Shown here piece after piece: positions 44,076-52,837 of a stretch of DNA of 64,000 nucleotides. The notes under the pieces were generated by a model that saw only the letters and a list, made by a program, of their open reading frames with translations, did no database searches and had not been told where the DNA came from. The translations under genes and the position numbers were made by a program. Origin of the DNA: Halalkalicoccus tibetensis (GTDB lineage Archaea > Halobacteriota > Halobacteria > Halobacteriales > Halalkalicoccaceae); assembly GCF_037996645.1 (NCBI RefSeq), contig NZ_JBBMXV010000001.1, forward strand, positions 190,168 through 254,167, given 5' to 3'. How positions within the stretch are numbered: the stretch's first letter is position 1; each line of letters starts with the position of its first letter.

Positions 44076-44795
44076 ATGCGATTCGCACGCGCCCTGACCG
44101 ACGACGGGGTTCGAGAGGGAGAGCTCTCGGACGGCACGCTCAGCACCGACGACGGCGAGTACGCGGTCGAACGCGACGACCTGCTCGCGCCGTGTCTCCC
44201 CTCGGCGCTCTACTGCGTCGGGCGCAACTACGCCGAGACGCTCGACCAGATGGACTACGAGCGCCCCGAGGAGCCCGACTTCTTCATCAAGCCGCCCGTC
44301 TCGGTGCTGCCCACCGAAACGCCGATTCCGTATCCGACCTTCTCCGAGGAGGTCACTTACGCCGGCGAGCTCGCCGCGGTGATCGGCGAGGAGTGCAAGA
44401 ACGTCGCCCCCGAGGAGGTCCCCGACGTGGTGCGGGGCTATACGATCATGAACGACATGGACGCGCTGGATCAGCAGGATCGGACGGCGAGAAAGGCGTT
44501 CGACGGCTCGGGGCCCTTGGGTCCCTGGATCGAGACCGACCTCGACCCGCGGGGGATCGACATGCACACCGAGATCAACGGCGAGCGTAGACAGGAGGCG
44601 AACACCGAGCTGATGCTGTTCGACGCCCACGAGGTCGTCTCGTATCTCTCGGAACGGTTCACCTTCTCGCCGGGCGACGTGGTCGCATTCGGCAGCCCCG
44701 CGAACCCCGGGACCGTCGAACCGGGCGACGAGATCGAGATCACCTACGAGGGCGTCGGCACGCTACGGAACACGGTCGCGGACCCGGAGCGGTAG
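44076..44795 (+). CDS. Fumarylacetoacetate hydrolase (FAH) family protein
   Basis: A 239-residue protein of the FAH/acylpyruvase superfamily, typically hydrolysing or decarboxylating beta-diketo acids or hydrating 2-oxo-dienoates. Landmarks are YCVGRNYAETLDQ, DFFIKPPVSVLP, the metal-binding Glu residues near TYAGELAAVIGEE, GYTIMNDMDALDQQ and FSPGDVVAFGSPANPGTVEPGDEIE at the C-terminus. It follows the HAD gene by 21 nt on the same strand. Oxaloacetate or acylpyruvate are possible substrates; context does not decide. Confidence 0.92.
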   Translation: MRFARALTDDGVREGELSDGTLSTDDGEYAVERDDLLAPCLPSALYCVGRNYAETLDQMDYERPEEPDFFIKPPVSVLPTETPIPYPTFSEEVTYAGELAAVIGEECKNVAPEEVPDVVRGYTIMNDMDALDQQDRTARKAFDGSGPLGPWIETDLDPRGIDMHTEINGERRQEANTELMLFDAHEVVSYLSERFTFSPGDVVAFGSPANPGTVEPGDEIEITYEGVGTLRNTVADPER

Positions 44796-44797
44796 GT

Positions 44798-45625
44798 CTA
44801 GACGCCGCCCTCGACCTCCTCGAGCAGGCCCGACAGGACGCGGTTGAACCCGTTGGGGCTGTCCTGGTTGACGAGGTGGGCGGCGCCCGCGACCTTGTAG
44901 ACGTCGCTTCCCAGCGCCCCGGCGAGCTCCTTGCTCTGGCGCTTGACCGGCGGGACCTCGTGTTCGCCGTAGACGACCCGTGCGGGAACCGAGAGCCCGT
45001 CAAGCGCGGGCGGCTCGAACCGGTAGAGCGCCGAGAATACCTTTTTGAACTCCGATTTCGACATCGTGTCGACGGTTTCGAGGGCCGCCTCACGAACTTC
45101 GGGATCGCGCGCGAGCCATGGCCCGCCCGTCAGCGGGCGGATCGTCGAGAGCAGCGAGCGAAAGGTCGCCCCGCTACCGGTGAACGCGAGCGAACTCCCG
45201 AGCATCGGCAGCGGCGAGAGCGCCCGTTTCATCGCCCGCGGCATCGCCACCGGCGGAAACGTCTGGACCGCTCCCGCCAGTAGGATCCCCTGTATCCGAT
45301 CGGGGTGGCGGGCGGCGTAGCTCTGGGCGACCATCGAGCCCAGCGAGAGCCCACAGAGCACGCACTCCTCGATCCCGAGATCGGAGAGCAACGCGTCAAG
45401 GTCGTCGGCCATGAGGTCGACGGAGTATCGGCGCGCGTCCGAGGGGCCGGTCCGGCCGTGCCCACGGAGGTCGGGGACGACGATCCGGTGTTCGTCGCCG
45501 AAGCGCTCGCGCTGGCCCGCCCAGCTCTCGGCCGAGAGCCAGCCGCCGTGGAGGAAGACGATGGGGAGGCCCGAACCGTCGTCGTCGTACGCGAGCCCGA
45601 TCGGCGCGGTGTCGGTAGTAGTCAC
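44798..45625 (-). CDS. Alpha/beta hydrolase
   Basis: A 275-residue serine hydrolase. It shows VFLHGGWLSAESW (oxyanion), PDLRGHGRTGPSDARRYSVD, the nucleophile elbow GLSLGSMVAQSYA with Ser near residue 96, the acid around VVYGEHEVPPVK and the His in VAGAAHLVNQDSP. It is closely similar in order and spacing to the hydrolase at 36049-36885, so the two are probably paralogues. It converges on the FAH gene (2-nt gap). Substrate unknown. Confidence 0.92.
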   Translation of the reverse strand: MTTTDTAPIGLAYDDDGSGLPIVFLHGGWLSAESWAGQRERFGDEHRIVVPDLRGHGRTGPSDARRYSVDLMADDLDALLSDLGIEECVLCGLSLGSMVAQSYAARHPDRIQGILLAGAVQTFPPVAMPRAMKRALSPLPMLGSSLAFTGSGATFRSLLSTIRPLTGGPWLARDPEVREAALETVDTMSKSEFKKVFSALYRFEPPALDGLSVPARVVYGEHEVPPVKRQSKELAGALGSDVYKVAGAAHLVNQDSPNGFNRVLSGLLEEVEGGV

Positions 45626-45769
45626 GACCTGTATACGGGACGAACACCCCTGAAGGGTTCGCTTTCCGAAACCAGACCATAGTGGATCTAATTCTACCCA
45701 TATTCCATTTTATTTATCCAAAGACTAGAAAAACATTTTATTTCACGACTCCTATCGATATTGTTGTAG
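45626..45769. promoter_or_regulatory. AT-rich promoter region of the subtilase gene
   Basis: Between 45680 and 45769 the sequence is conspicuously AT-rich (ATTTTATTTATCC; AAAAACATTTTATTT) in a genome of high GC. Candidate TATA boxes are TTTATT near 45710 and TTTTATTT near 45735, the latter about 30 nt before the ATG at 45770. Strong, possibly growth-phase controlled transcription of an extracellular protease is the likely reason. Confidence 0.45.
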
Positions 45770-47041
45770 ATGGTAAGTATAAACACGACACGGAGGCGGC
45801 TGCTGCGGGGCATCGCCGCCTCAGGCCTGACGGTGGGTGCGGTCGGAACGGCGAGCGCCGATCCCGAGGAGACGTATATCGTGACCGGTGGCTCACGAAA
45901 CGCCATCGAGAACGCCGAGTTCTCGGTGACGCGGGAGCTCGCAGGCGGTTCGGTACTGCTCGTGTCGGGGCCGGCGGACGCCGAAGAGGAACTCGGCTCG
46001 ACCAGCGGCGTCAGCGGCGTGACGCCGAACTTCGAGGTCGACTTTCCCGAACCGGTTGAGACCGCACCGCGGACGACCGACGACGCCGAGCACACTGAAA
46101 ACCAGTGGGACAAGGAGATCACCGATACGTTCGAGGCCCACGACCACGCGACGGGCGAGGGGTCGAGGATCGTGATCGCCGACACCGGCGTCGACGGCAC
46201 GCACCCGGATCTCGCGGGGAACTTCAACGAGGAGCTGAGCGTCTCGGTCGTCAACGGTGGGGAGATCGCGCCGCATATCGGCGATAGCGGCGACCACGGT
46301 ACCCACGTCGCGGGGACCGCGGCGGCGACGGGTGCGGAGGGCGTCACGGGCACCGCGCCGGACGCCGAGATCGTCTCCGTTCGAGTGCTCGGTCCCGATA
46401 GCAGCTCGTTCGCGGACATCCTCGCGGGGGCGGACTACGCCGCCGAGATCGGTGCCGACGTCGCGAACTACAGCCTGGGTGCCGGACCCTACGAGCCACA
46501 GGCCAACAGCGACGGCCTGCGCGTCGCGGTTCAACAGGTCATGCAGGACGCCGCCCGACGCGGGACCGTCCAGACGGTCTCCTCGGGCAACGCCGAGACG
46601 AACCTCCAGCAGGGCGGCCGGTTCTACATCCCCGGCACCGTTCAGGGCGTGATGACCGTCTCCGCGAGCGGACCGGACGACGAGCTCGCCTTCTACTCGA
46701 ACTACGGGACCAACGAGATCGAGGTCGGCGCACCCGGTGGCGGCACTGCAGACGAAGACGACTTCGAACAGACGGACCTCGTCTTCTCGACGGAGCCCGA
46801 CGGAACGTACGGCTGGAAGGCGGGCACCTCGATGGCGGCGCCACAGGTCGCGGGGTTGGTCGCCCTCGTCCGCGAGATCGACCCGGACGGCAATGCCAAC
46901 CAGGTCGAAAACGCGATCGCGCAGGGTGCGGAGCTCGTTCCGGGCCGCAGCAGCCCGGAGTTCGGTGCCGGCCGGATCAACGCCCTGAACACGGTCGAAC
47001 AGGCCGGCACCCCCGGCGGCGGCAACGGTGGCCCGCCGTAG
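45770..47041 (+). CDS. Tat-exported subtilisin-like serine protease (halolysin type)
   Basis: An S8 family protease of 423 residues. The Tat signal is TRRRLLRGIAASG; residues about 35-100 look like an I9-type propeptide; the catalytic domain follows with Asp138 (IADTGVDGTH), His176 (GDHGTHVAGT), the oxyanion Asn region SSGNAETN and Ser354 (GTSMAAPQVAG). The C-terminus is a short Gly/Pro-rich tail (GGGNGGPP) without the long extension seen in some halolysins. Export folded through Tat is normal for haloarchaeal proteases. Confidence 0.95.
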   Translation: MVSINTTRRRLLRGIAASGLTVGAVGTASADPEETYIVTGGSRNAIENAEFSVTRELAGGSVLLVSGPADAEEELGSTSGVSGVTPNFEVDFPEPVETAPRTTDDAEHTENQWDKEITDTFEAHDHATGEGSRIVIADTGVDGTHPDLAGNFNEELSVSVVNGGEIAPHIGDSGDHGTHVAGTAAATGAEGVTGTAPDAEIVSVRVLGPDSSSFADILAGADYAAEIGADVANYSLGAGPYEPQANSDGLRVAVQQVMQDAARRGTVQTVSSGNAETNLQQGGRFYIPGTVQGVMTVSASGPDDELAFYSNYGTNEIEVGAPGGGTADEDDFEQTDLVFSTEPDGTYGWKAGTSMAAPQVAGLVALVREIDPDGNANQVENAIAQGAELVPGRSSPEFGAGRINALNTVEQAGTPGGGNGGPP

Positions 47042-47148
47042 ACGGATCTGTCGTCGTCCCCCGATCGAGGGCCACCGTGGTATGGCGAGACGGGGCTCGG
47101 GGCGTCCGGTTCGCAACCCTTTCGCCCGCCGGTCGCCCACCCCGGACA

Positions 47149-48339
47149 ATGAGCTATCGGATCGGTCTCGTCGGCAAGCCATCGGTGGGCAAGTCGACCT
47201 TCTTCAACGCCGCGACGATGAACGACGTCCCCGAGGGGGCGTATCCCTTCACGACCATCGACCCCAGCGTCGGCGAGGCGTACGTCCGCGTCGCATGTGC
47301 CGCCCCCGAGTTCGACCGCTCCTGTACCCCCGAGACGGGCTTCTGTCGCGAGGGGACCCGGTTCGTTCCCACCAAACTCGTCGACGTTGCGGGGCTGATC
47401 CCCGGCGCCCACGAGGGCCACGGTCTGGGAAACCAGTTCCTGACCGACCTCAACGAGACGGACGTGCTCGTCCACGTCGTCGACTTCTCGGGGACGACCG
47501 ACGCCGAGGGCGAGCCCACCGAGGGCCACGACCCCCGCGAGGACATCGACTTCCTCGAGACCGAGCTCGACATGTGGTACCTCGAGATCCTCGAGAAGGG
47601 GATCGACAAGTTCGAGAACCGCTACGGCGGCGAGGAGGCAGACATCGAGGTCGAGCTCGCAGAACAGATGAGCGCCTTCGGCATCAACAAGGACGAGATC
47701 AAACGATTGGTTCTCCGGCTCGATCTGGGGTTCGACCCCGACGAGTGGGACGGAGAGGACCGAGAGGACCTCGCCCGCGAGATCCGTAAGGAGACCAAGC
47801 CGATGGTGATCGCCGCGAACAAGATGGACACCCCCGCGGCGCAGGCGAACTACGAGGAGATCACCTCCGATCCCGACTACGACCACCTGACGATCGTGCC
47901 CGCGAGCGCGCACGCCGAGAAGGCGCTGAAACGCGCCGACGAGCAGGGCGCGATCGAGTATCGTGCGGGCGACGGCGACTTCGAGATCGTGGGTGACCTC
48001 TCTTCCGAACAGGAAGCCGGGCTCGAACAGATCGGGGGGTTCGTCCGCGAGTTCGAGGGTACGGGCGTCCAGCGCGCGCTCGAAGCGGCGTTGTTCGAGG
48101 AGCTCGACGCGATCGCCGTCTTCCCCGGCTCCGCCAACGGCGAGCCCGAGGACGGCAAGTTCATGCGCGACTGCTTCGTCCTGCCCGAGGGCTCGACGAC
48201 CGAGGACTTCGCCTATTTCCTGCACTCGGACATCGGCGAGGGGCTGCTCCACGGGATCGACTGCCGGAGCGAGCGCCAGGTCGGCGCGGGCCACGAGCTC
48301 TCGCATCGGGACGTCATCGAGATCGTCTCGACGAACTGA
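47149..48339 (+). CDS. YchF/Obg-like GTP-binding protein (redox-regulated ATPase family)
   Basis: Translation-factor GTPase/ATPase of 396 residues that associates with ribosomes. The P-loop GLVGKPSVGKST is at residues 5-16, the switch region PFTTIDPSVG follows, G3 is VDVAGLIPGAHEGHGLGN, G4-like is ANKMD, and the C-terminus contains a TGS domain (about 320-390; AIAVFPGSANGEP, GLLHGIDCRSERQVG). There is a long helical insertion after G3, as in archaeal homologues. The ATG at 47149 directly precedes the P-loop. It is unlinked to its neighbours. Confidence 0.94.
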   Translation: MSYRIGLVGKPSVGKSTFFNAATMNDVPEGAYPFTTIDPSVGEAYVRVACAAPEFDRSCTPETGFCREGTRFVPTKLVDVAGLIPGAHEGHGLGNQFLTDLNETDVLVHVVDFSGTTDAEGEPTEGHDPREDIDFLETELDMWYLEILEKGIDKFENRYGGEEADIEVELAEQMSAFGINKDEIKRLVLRLDLGFDPDEWDGEDREDLAREIRKETKPMVIAANKMDTPAAQANYEEITSDPDYDHLTIVPASAHAEKALKRADEQGAIEYRAGDGDFEIVGDLSSEQEAGLEQIGGFVREFEGTGVQRALEAALFEELDAIAVFPGSANGEPEDGKFMRDCFVLPEGSTTEDFAYFLHSDIGEGLLHGIDCRSERQVGAGHELSHRDVIEIVSTN

Positions 48340-48354
48340 CGCTACACAACGACT

Positions 48355-48534
48355 ATGCAGTGTGGTGTCGTATCACAGAGCATGGCGAGCGCACGAACCG
48401 ATTCGCGGTGTCTGAGCTGCGGCTTTACGGCCGCTTCGGGGAGTGAGGAGTGGGCTAGAGTGGAGGTACCGAAACTCGGGACGCTCACGCAGTGTCCGGA
48501 GTGCAACAGCACGAACGTCACCAGCGGGCGCTGA
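48355..48534 (+). CDS. Small zinc-ribbon protein (59 aa)
   Basis: From the ATG at 48355 (MQCGVVSQSMASARTDSRC) or the in-frame ATG at 48382. Two CxxC knuckles, RCLSCGFTA and QCPECNSTN, flank a WARVEVPKLGTLT strand, forming one four-Cys zinc ribbon. The shape 'CxxCG..EW.RVEVP.LGTLTQCPxC' recurs in small haloarchaeal zinc-ribbon proteins that I know only as uncharacterised. It follows the YchF gene by 15 nt on the same strand and could be cotranscribed with it. Confidence 0.78.
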   Translation: MQCGVVSQSMASARTDSRCLSCGFTAASGSEEWARVEVPKLGTLTQCPECNSTNVTSGR

Positions 48535-48535
48535 T

Positions 48536-50176
48536 TTACACCCGTTCGACGACCGTTCCGTCCGCGCCAACTACGACTGGGGTTTTGCCGACGGCGACCC
48601 CGTGGAGGTCCGCCTTCGTCGGCGAGTCGACTGTCTCCCAGCCGCCCTCCCGATTCTCGTGGATCGTCCCGCCCGCGCCGACCGCGAGCCACTCCTCGCC
48701 GTCGGCCGCGAGCCCCGAGAGCGACCCCTCGGCGACACGAACCGGCGTCCAGACGCTCCCGTCGAAGCGCTGGAGCGTGCCGTCGCCGCTCGCGACGGCG
48801 ACGGTGTCCCCCGTCGCGGCGAGCGCGTCGAACCCGCTCGCGTCCTCGATCCCGATCCGTTCGAACTCGCTCCCCTCGACCCGGTAGACCCCGGCATTGG
48901 TGTCACAGCAGTAGCCCGTCGACTCGTCGACGAACGCGATCGCGCTCATCGAGGAGCCGCTGCCCGGTTTCACGGGCTCGTCCCACTCGACCTCGCTTCC
49001 GTCGTATCCGCCGAACAGGACCTGCCCCGAGCCGTTGACCAGCGCGACCCGCTCCTCGCCGGCCGCCCCGGCGACCGCCAGCCCCGACCAGTTGTCGGTG
49101 ATCCCGTCGGGCGCCGAGTGATCGGTGTGGCGAGCGGTAGCGGGGTCGTAGCGCCCGAGGACGCCGCCGTCGCCGGCGACCCAGATCGCATCGCCGTCGT
49201 CCGTGGCGTCGACCCCCCGGAGCGTCGTCGACTCCGCGGCCGGGCCGCTCTCGAGGGCGAGCTCCCAGTCCCCGTCCTCGGAACGCGCGAGCAAGGCGCC
49301 GTTCTTTCCGGCCGCGTAGGCGCCCTCGCCCGCCGAGACGGCGTCGAGCAGCGTCTCCTCGGTCGGCGAGTCGGCTTCGACCCACTCGGCCGACCCGCCC
49401 CCGTCCTCCTCACCTTCGTCATCCGCGACTGCCCCTTCGTCCGCGACCGCGCCGTCCTCACTCGCGTCCGGCTTCGGCGAACGCCGGGCCTCGGGTCCGG
49501 CCACGTCCGAGGTCGCGGGTTCGGCCCGCTCGCCCGTCCGCGGGTCCTCCGCGGGCTCCGGCCCGCTGTCGGGGTCCTCGACGGCGTTCTCGTTTGTCGA
49601 TTCGGACGGGATCTCGGACTCCGCTTCGTGCTCGTCGTCCGGCGATCCGGTTTCGCCCCCTGTAGTCGCCGAACCCGTAGTGGTCGTGGCTTCCGGCGCG
49701 TCTCCAGCGTCCTCTCGATCCTCGCCCGGTTCGGGCTCGGCGACTTCTTCCCTCGCCGGCCCCTCGGGATCGGTCGACTCCCGATCGCTTGATTCCGGGT
49801 CGAGGCCCGTGTCCGGGGTCGGTTCGTCGATCCGGTCCGGTCGGTCCTCGCCGGCGTCGCTCGCTGCGGCCGCGCCGTCTCCGTTCCCGGCCCCGGTGGC
49901 GGCTGGGGTGTCGCCTGTGGTCGGCCGCTCTCGATCGTCCGCCCCGCTCGCCCCGTCCCCGTCGATCGGTTCCGGCGCTTCCCCGTTGCGGGTCAGGTAG
50001 AGATAGATCGGCGGGAGGACGTACACCGCGATCGCCAGCGCGACGAACCCCCGGTGGACGAACGTCAGCAGCCCGAACGCGGTCAGGGCTGTCGCGGTCA
50101 CCGTGTGGATACCGGTGTGGGCGTACTGCCGGTAGAAGGTGAGAAACCCCCCATCGCCATCGCTGGCCGTGCTCAT
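48536..50176 (-). CDS. Membrane-anchored protein with long acidic linker and beta-propeller-like domain
   Basis: A 546-residue protein with three parts. Residues about 10-65 have two hydrophobic helices (GIHTVTATALTAFGLLTFVH; ALAIAVYVLPPIYLYL). Residues about 66-275 are an extremely acidic, low-complexity linker of Glu/Asp/Pro/Thr/Gly. Residues about 276-546 consist of repeated short blades (AYAAGKNGALLARSEDGDWEL; IWVAGDGGVLGRYD; WLAVGAGGTIHENREGGWE; PVVVGADGTVVERV), resembling YCF48/BNR-type propellers. I recognise no precise family. The gene is convergent with the zinc-ribbon gene. It may be a surface or membrane sensor or assembly protein. Confidence 0.82.
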   Translation of the reverse strand: MSTASDGDGGFLTFYRQYAHTGIHTVTATALTAFGLLTFVHRGFVALAIAVYVLPPIYLYLTRNGEAPEPIDGDGASGADDRERPTTGDTPAATGAGNGDGAAAASDAGEDRPDRIDEPTPDTGLDPESSDRESTDPEGPAREEVAEPEPGEDREDAGDAPEATTTTGSATTGGETGSPDDEHEAESEIPSESTNENAVEDPDSGPEPAEDPRTGERAEPATSDVAGPEARRSPKPDASEDGAVADEGAVADDEGEEDGGGSAEWVEADSPTEETLLDAVSAGEGAYAAGKNGALLARSEDGDWELALESGPAAESTTLRGVDATDDGDAIWVAGDGGVLGRYDPATARHTDHSAPDGITDNWSGLAVAGAAGEERVALVNGSGQVLFGGYDGSEVEWDEPVKPGSGSSMSAIAFVDESTGYCCDTNAGVYRVEGSEFERIGIEDASGFDALAATGDTVAVASGDGTLQRFDGSVWTPVRVAEGSLSGLAADGEEWLAVGAGGTIHENREGGWETVDSPTKADLHGVAVGKTPVVVGADGTVVERV

Positions 50177-50221
50177 TGGCGGGGATAATCGCGGAACGCG
50201 GATCAGGCTTTCCGTTGCACC

Positions 50222-50494
50222 TCACCCGCCGCGGAGCGCTCCCCGAATCCGGCGGGCACGTGCCTCGCCGATCCCCTCGAGCGCGCACAGCTCCTCGATC
50301 GAGGCTCCCGACAGCGCGGCCACGGACGGATGGGCCTCGTACAGCCGCTCGGCGAGTTCGGGGCCGATCCCCTCGATGCAGCCGTACATCCGCTTTGCGG
50401 TCGGCTCGTTGCGGGCGTAGGGGCGCTCGACGGGGTAGCCCTTGCGTTCCGTCCCCGTCGAGGACGTGGCGCGGTGGTGCCGACCACAAGACAT
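50222..50494 (-). CDS. Helix-hairpin-helix DNA-binding protein (90 aa)
   Basis: From the ATG at 50494 the C-terminal half contains two HhH motifs: CIEGIGPELAERLYEAHPSV and CALEGIGEARARRIRGAL, the tandem arrangement of the RuvA-2/ERCC4-type HhH2 domain. The N-terminal half is basic and unstructured (GRHHRATSSTGTERKGY). Non-sequence-specific DNA binding is likely. It is divergent from the CBS gene with only 27 nt between starts, so the promoters overlap and the true start may be internal (ATG before YGCIEGIG). Confidence 0.75.
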   Translation of the reverse strand: MSCGRHHRATSSTGTERKGYPVERPYARNEPTAKRMYGCIEGIGPELAERLYEAHPSVAALSGASIEELCALEGIGEARARRIRGALRGG

Positions 50495-50521
50495 AGCCCC
50501 CCGCCGGACCCACTTTCGGAC

Positions 50522-51022
50522 ATGGACTCCGACCTCCACGCCCGCGACGTGATGACGACCGACGTCGAGACCGCCCGCCCGGACGACGAGGTCGGCGACG
50601 TGCTCGAACGCCTCGCGAAGGCCGAGTTCAACGGCTTCCCGATCGTCGACGGCGAGGCGGTCGTCGGGATCGTCACGCAGGGCGACCTCGTGCGGCTCTT
50701 CCGCAAGAAGGACCGGTTGGTGTGGATCCCGATCGGCGTCCCGCCGTTCAGCGAGACGCTGCCCTACGCGGTCGACTTCTCGCTCGACGAGTTCGACCTC
50801 GGGATCGACTTCGTGAAGAACGCCCGCAAGGACGTCAGCGAGATCATGACCCGCGACGTCGTGACCGTCGAAATCGACACCCCCATCGAGGAAGTGCTCG
50901 CGATCCTCGCGGGCGAGGACCGGGACATCAACCGCGTCCCGGTGCTCGACGACGGTCGGCTGGTCGGGATCATCACCCGCGAGGACCTGCTGCGCGCGCT
51001 TCGGACCGAGCTCCTCCCCTGA
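50522..51022 (+). CDS. CBS-domain pair protein
   Basis: A 166-residue protein made only of two CBS domains: ARDVMTTDVETARPDDEVGDV through VVGIVTQGDLVRLF (about 6-62) and VSEIMTRDVVTVEIDTPIEEV through LVGIITREDLLRAL (about 105-161), separated by a linker (LVWIPIGVPPFSETLPYAVD). CBS pairs bind adenosyl ligands such as AMP, ATP or SAM and act as regulatory modules. Nothing in the context says which partner it regulates. Confidence 0.95.
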   Translation: MDSDLHARDVMTTDVETARPDDEVGDVLERLAKAEFNGFPIVDGEAVVGIVTQGDLVRLFRKKDRLVWIPIGVPPFSETLPYAVDFSLDEFDLGIDFVKNARKDVSEIMTRDVVTVEIDTPIEEVLAILAGEDRDINRVPVLDDGRLVGIITREDLLRALRTELLP

Positions 51023-51077
51023 GAGCGTAACCTTCTCTATCCTGGGTGACCAATCAGCCGACTGACCGGAGGGAACG

Positions 51078-51713
51078 ATGTTCGAACTCGGGGGGATGAC
51101 GGTCACGTGGGGGACGCTGGTATTGGTAGCGCTGCTCACGGCGGGGATCGCGTGGTTCGCGTGGCGCGGGCCCTATGCCGTCGTCGCGCTGGGCGCGCTG
51201 ATCGGGGGAATCCACGCCGTCGCCTACTGGACGGAGTACCTCGACGCCGCCGCGGTCGCGGACGTCCGCGGGACGGTCGCGGGGCTTGCAGTCGAGGCCT
51301 TCCTCGTCGCCGCGGCCGGCCTCGATACGCTCTTCGCGGCGACCGGGACGGCGATCGGATGGCTCCTCGACTGGCTCGCGGGCATTTCGATGCCCGCGGC
51401 GTCGGTCTCCGTCCTCGAGTTCGGGAGCTTCCTGCTGGCCGTGACGCTCGCGGGCGCGCTCGTCTGTGCGTCGCTCGTCCGGATCGTCCGCTGGGCCGAG
51501 GGCACGCCGATCGGCGCGTGGCTCGCCGGGCTCGGGGTCGTCTTCGGCGCGAGCGGCGTCCTCTGGACGTGGCTCCCCATCGGGATCGGCGAGATGGCCG
51601 CGCTGCACGCGCTGCTGATCGCCGTCGCGCTGGTCGCCGGTATCGGGGTCGGCGCGCTCGCGGTCCGGACGCCCACTCCCGCCCTCCAGCGCCAGCTTCG
51701 AACCCACCGATGA
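51078..51713 (+). CDS. Multi-pass membrane protein of unknown function (211 aa)
   Basis: Begins MFELGGMTVTWGTLVLVALL. About six hydrophobic helices span most of the length (for example GPYAVVALGALIGGIHAVAYW, SFLLAVTLAGALVCASLVRIV, LHALLIAVALVAGIGVGALAV). Short loops hold few charges. I recognise no family or motif. It follows the CBS gene on the same strand by 55 nt and precedes the duplicated-domain protein. Confidence 0.78.
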   Translation: MFELGGMTVTWGTLVLVALLTAGIAWFAWRGPYAVVALGALIGGIHAVAYWTEYLDAAAVADVRGTVAGLAVEAFLVAAAGLDTLFAATGTAIGWLLDWLAGISMPAASVSVLEFGSFLLAVTLAGALVCASLVRIVRWAEGTPIGAWLAGLGVVFGASGVLWTWLPIGIGEMAALHALLIAVALVAGIGVGALAVRTPTPALQRQLRTHR

Positions 51714-51790
51714 GCCTCCTGCCGGGGCTCGTCCGTCGGTAGCCTGCCGCGAGCCCCACGCGTTATGCCCGTCGGAGCCTTCTGTCCGGT

Positions 51791-52510
51791 ATGAGCCAGC
51801 CGCCGGATCTCGAGGGTGATATCGAGGAGATAGCCGCCCGACGCGACGAGCTAGTCGGGACGGTGCGCGACCACGCCGGGCGGATCGCCTACGGGCTCGC
51901 GCGGCTCCAGGGCGGCGACTACGGCCAACGGGACTTCCCGACCGCGCGCGGCGAGTGGACGGTGAAGTACGAGGCCGGCGACCTCCAGTACCTCCGCTAC
52001 GATCCGACCAGCGGCTCCGAGACCTACGTCGTCTCGACGAAACAGCCCCCCGAACCGGAGGCGCTCGCGGAGGCCCTCGCGGACTACGAGGCGTTCGTCG
52101 AGGCGTACAACGAGCACGTCCGCTCGCTCGATGGCGTGCTCGACGACGTCGAGACGGAGTTCCCCGCGGTCGAGACGACCGACGACGTCGTCGCCCAGCG
52201 CGACCGCGTCCTCGATCGGGTTCGCGAGATCTGTGACCGGATCGCGGGCGAGCTGTATCGCTACGAAGGCGACGATTACGGCACCTTCACCGCGCGAGTC
52301 TCGGGGACGCGCTGGGAGCTGAAGTGGGAGGCCGAACGGGCCTCCTACCTCCGGGTCGGCGGCTCGGGCGGCGTCTACCTGCTCTCGCAGTACGAGCCGC
52401 CCTCCGCGGCCGACATCCGCGAGCACGCGCCGGCGTTCCGCGGGTTCGTCGAGGCCTACAACGAGCACGTCGAGGAGCTGGAAAGCGACCTCCGGACGGT
52501 CCCGCTCTAA
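51791..52510 (+). CDS. Soluble protein with two tandem copies of an unknown domain
   Basis: A 239-residue acidic protein. Two repeats of about 100 residues align: copy 1 (about 28-120) with AYGLARLQGGDYGQRDFP, WTVKYEAGDLQYLRY and ADYEAFVEAYNEHVRSLD; copy 2 (about 150-235) with GELYRYEGDDYGTFTAR, WELKWEAERASYLRV and PAFRGFVEAYNEHVEELE. FVEAYNEHV is identical in both. The repeat looks like an alpha+beta domain with a closing helix. I recognise no family and no catalytic residues. The gene is monocistronic; the convergent small ORF overlaps it by 4 nt. Confidence 0.82.
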   Translation: MSQPPDLEGDIEEIAARRDELVGTVRDHAGRIAYGLARLQGGDYGQRDFPTARGEWTVKYEAGDLQYLRYDPTSGSETYVVSTKQPPEPEALAEALADYEAFVEAYNEHVRSLDGVLDDVETEFPAVETTDDVVAQRDRVLDRVREICDRIAGELYRYEGDDYGTFTARVSGTRWELKWEAERASYLRVGGSGGVYLLSQYEPPSAADIREHAPAFRGFVEAYNEHVEELESDLRTVPL

Positions 52511-52707
52511 CGGTCGCGTCGGGTCGTATGGGCCGGCGAGATCGAACTGTTCTCGACGTCGAACAGGCAGCCGAGCCGGCGGCGGCAGCCCGTGTCGAAG
52601 GTGGCCGGCGCGCCGCGTTCGGACTCGTCGGTCCCCTCGTTCTCCGCGGGGGTGGTGATCGGTTGCGATTCGGTCGTGGCTGGCCGGGGCTGTGGGGTGG
52701 TACTCAT
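52507..52707 (-). CDS. Possible small protein (66 aa), uncertain
   Basis: A minus-strand frame from the ATG at 52707 (MSTTPQPRPATTESQ) with a Thr/Pro/Glu-rich N-terminus and a basic C-terminal part containing two Cys (GCRRRLGCLFDVE). No convincing TATA box precedes it. Its stop overlaps the end of the preceding plus-strand gene. It may be real because nothing else occupies 52511-52707, but the composition does not match haloarchaeal proteins well. Confidence 0.3.
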   Translation of the reverse strand: MSTTPQPRPATTESQPITTPAENEGTDESERGAPATFDTGCRRRLGCLFDVENSSISPAHTTRRDR

Positions 52708-52837
52708 TTGCTGTCGGGTTCCGTGATCGAGGCGGTCGAAAACGATGCGCGGGCGGCGGGATCAGTGGACACGTACTACCGACATCTGTGTCTCCCCCGA
52801 TGGACGGAACTATAATGAACGTTTTGGTAGAATACCG

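Noticed and set aside
46702-48306. Minus-strand 534-codon frame opposite the YchF gene
   Set aside because: Mirror of a gene with a clear P-loop and TGS domain; no domain of its own.
51710-51742. A 10-codon frame MSLLPGLVRR after the 51078 gene
   Set aside because: Too short to support and without promoter, conservation clue or composition evidence.
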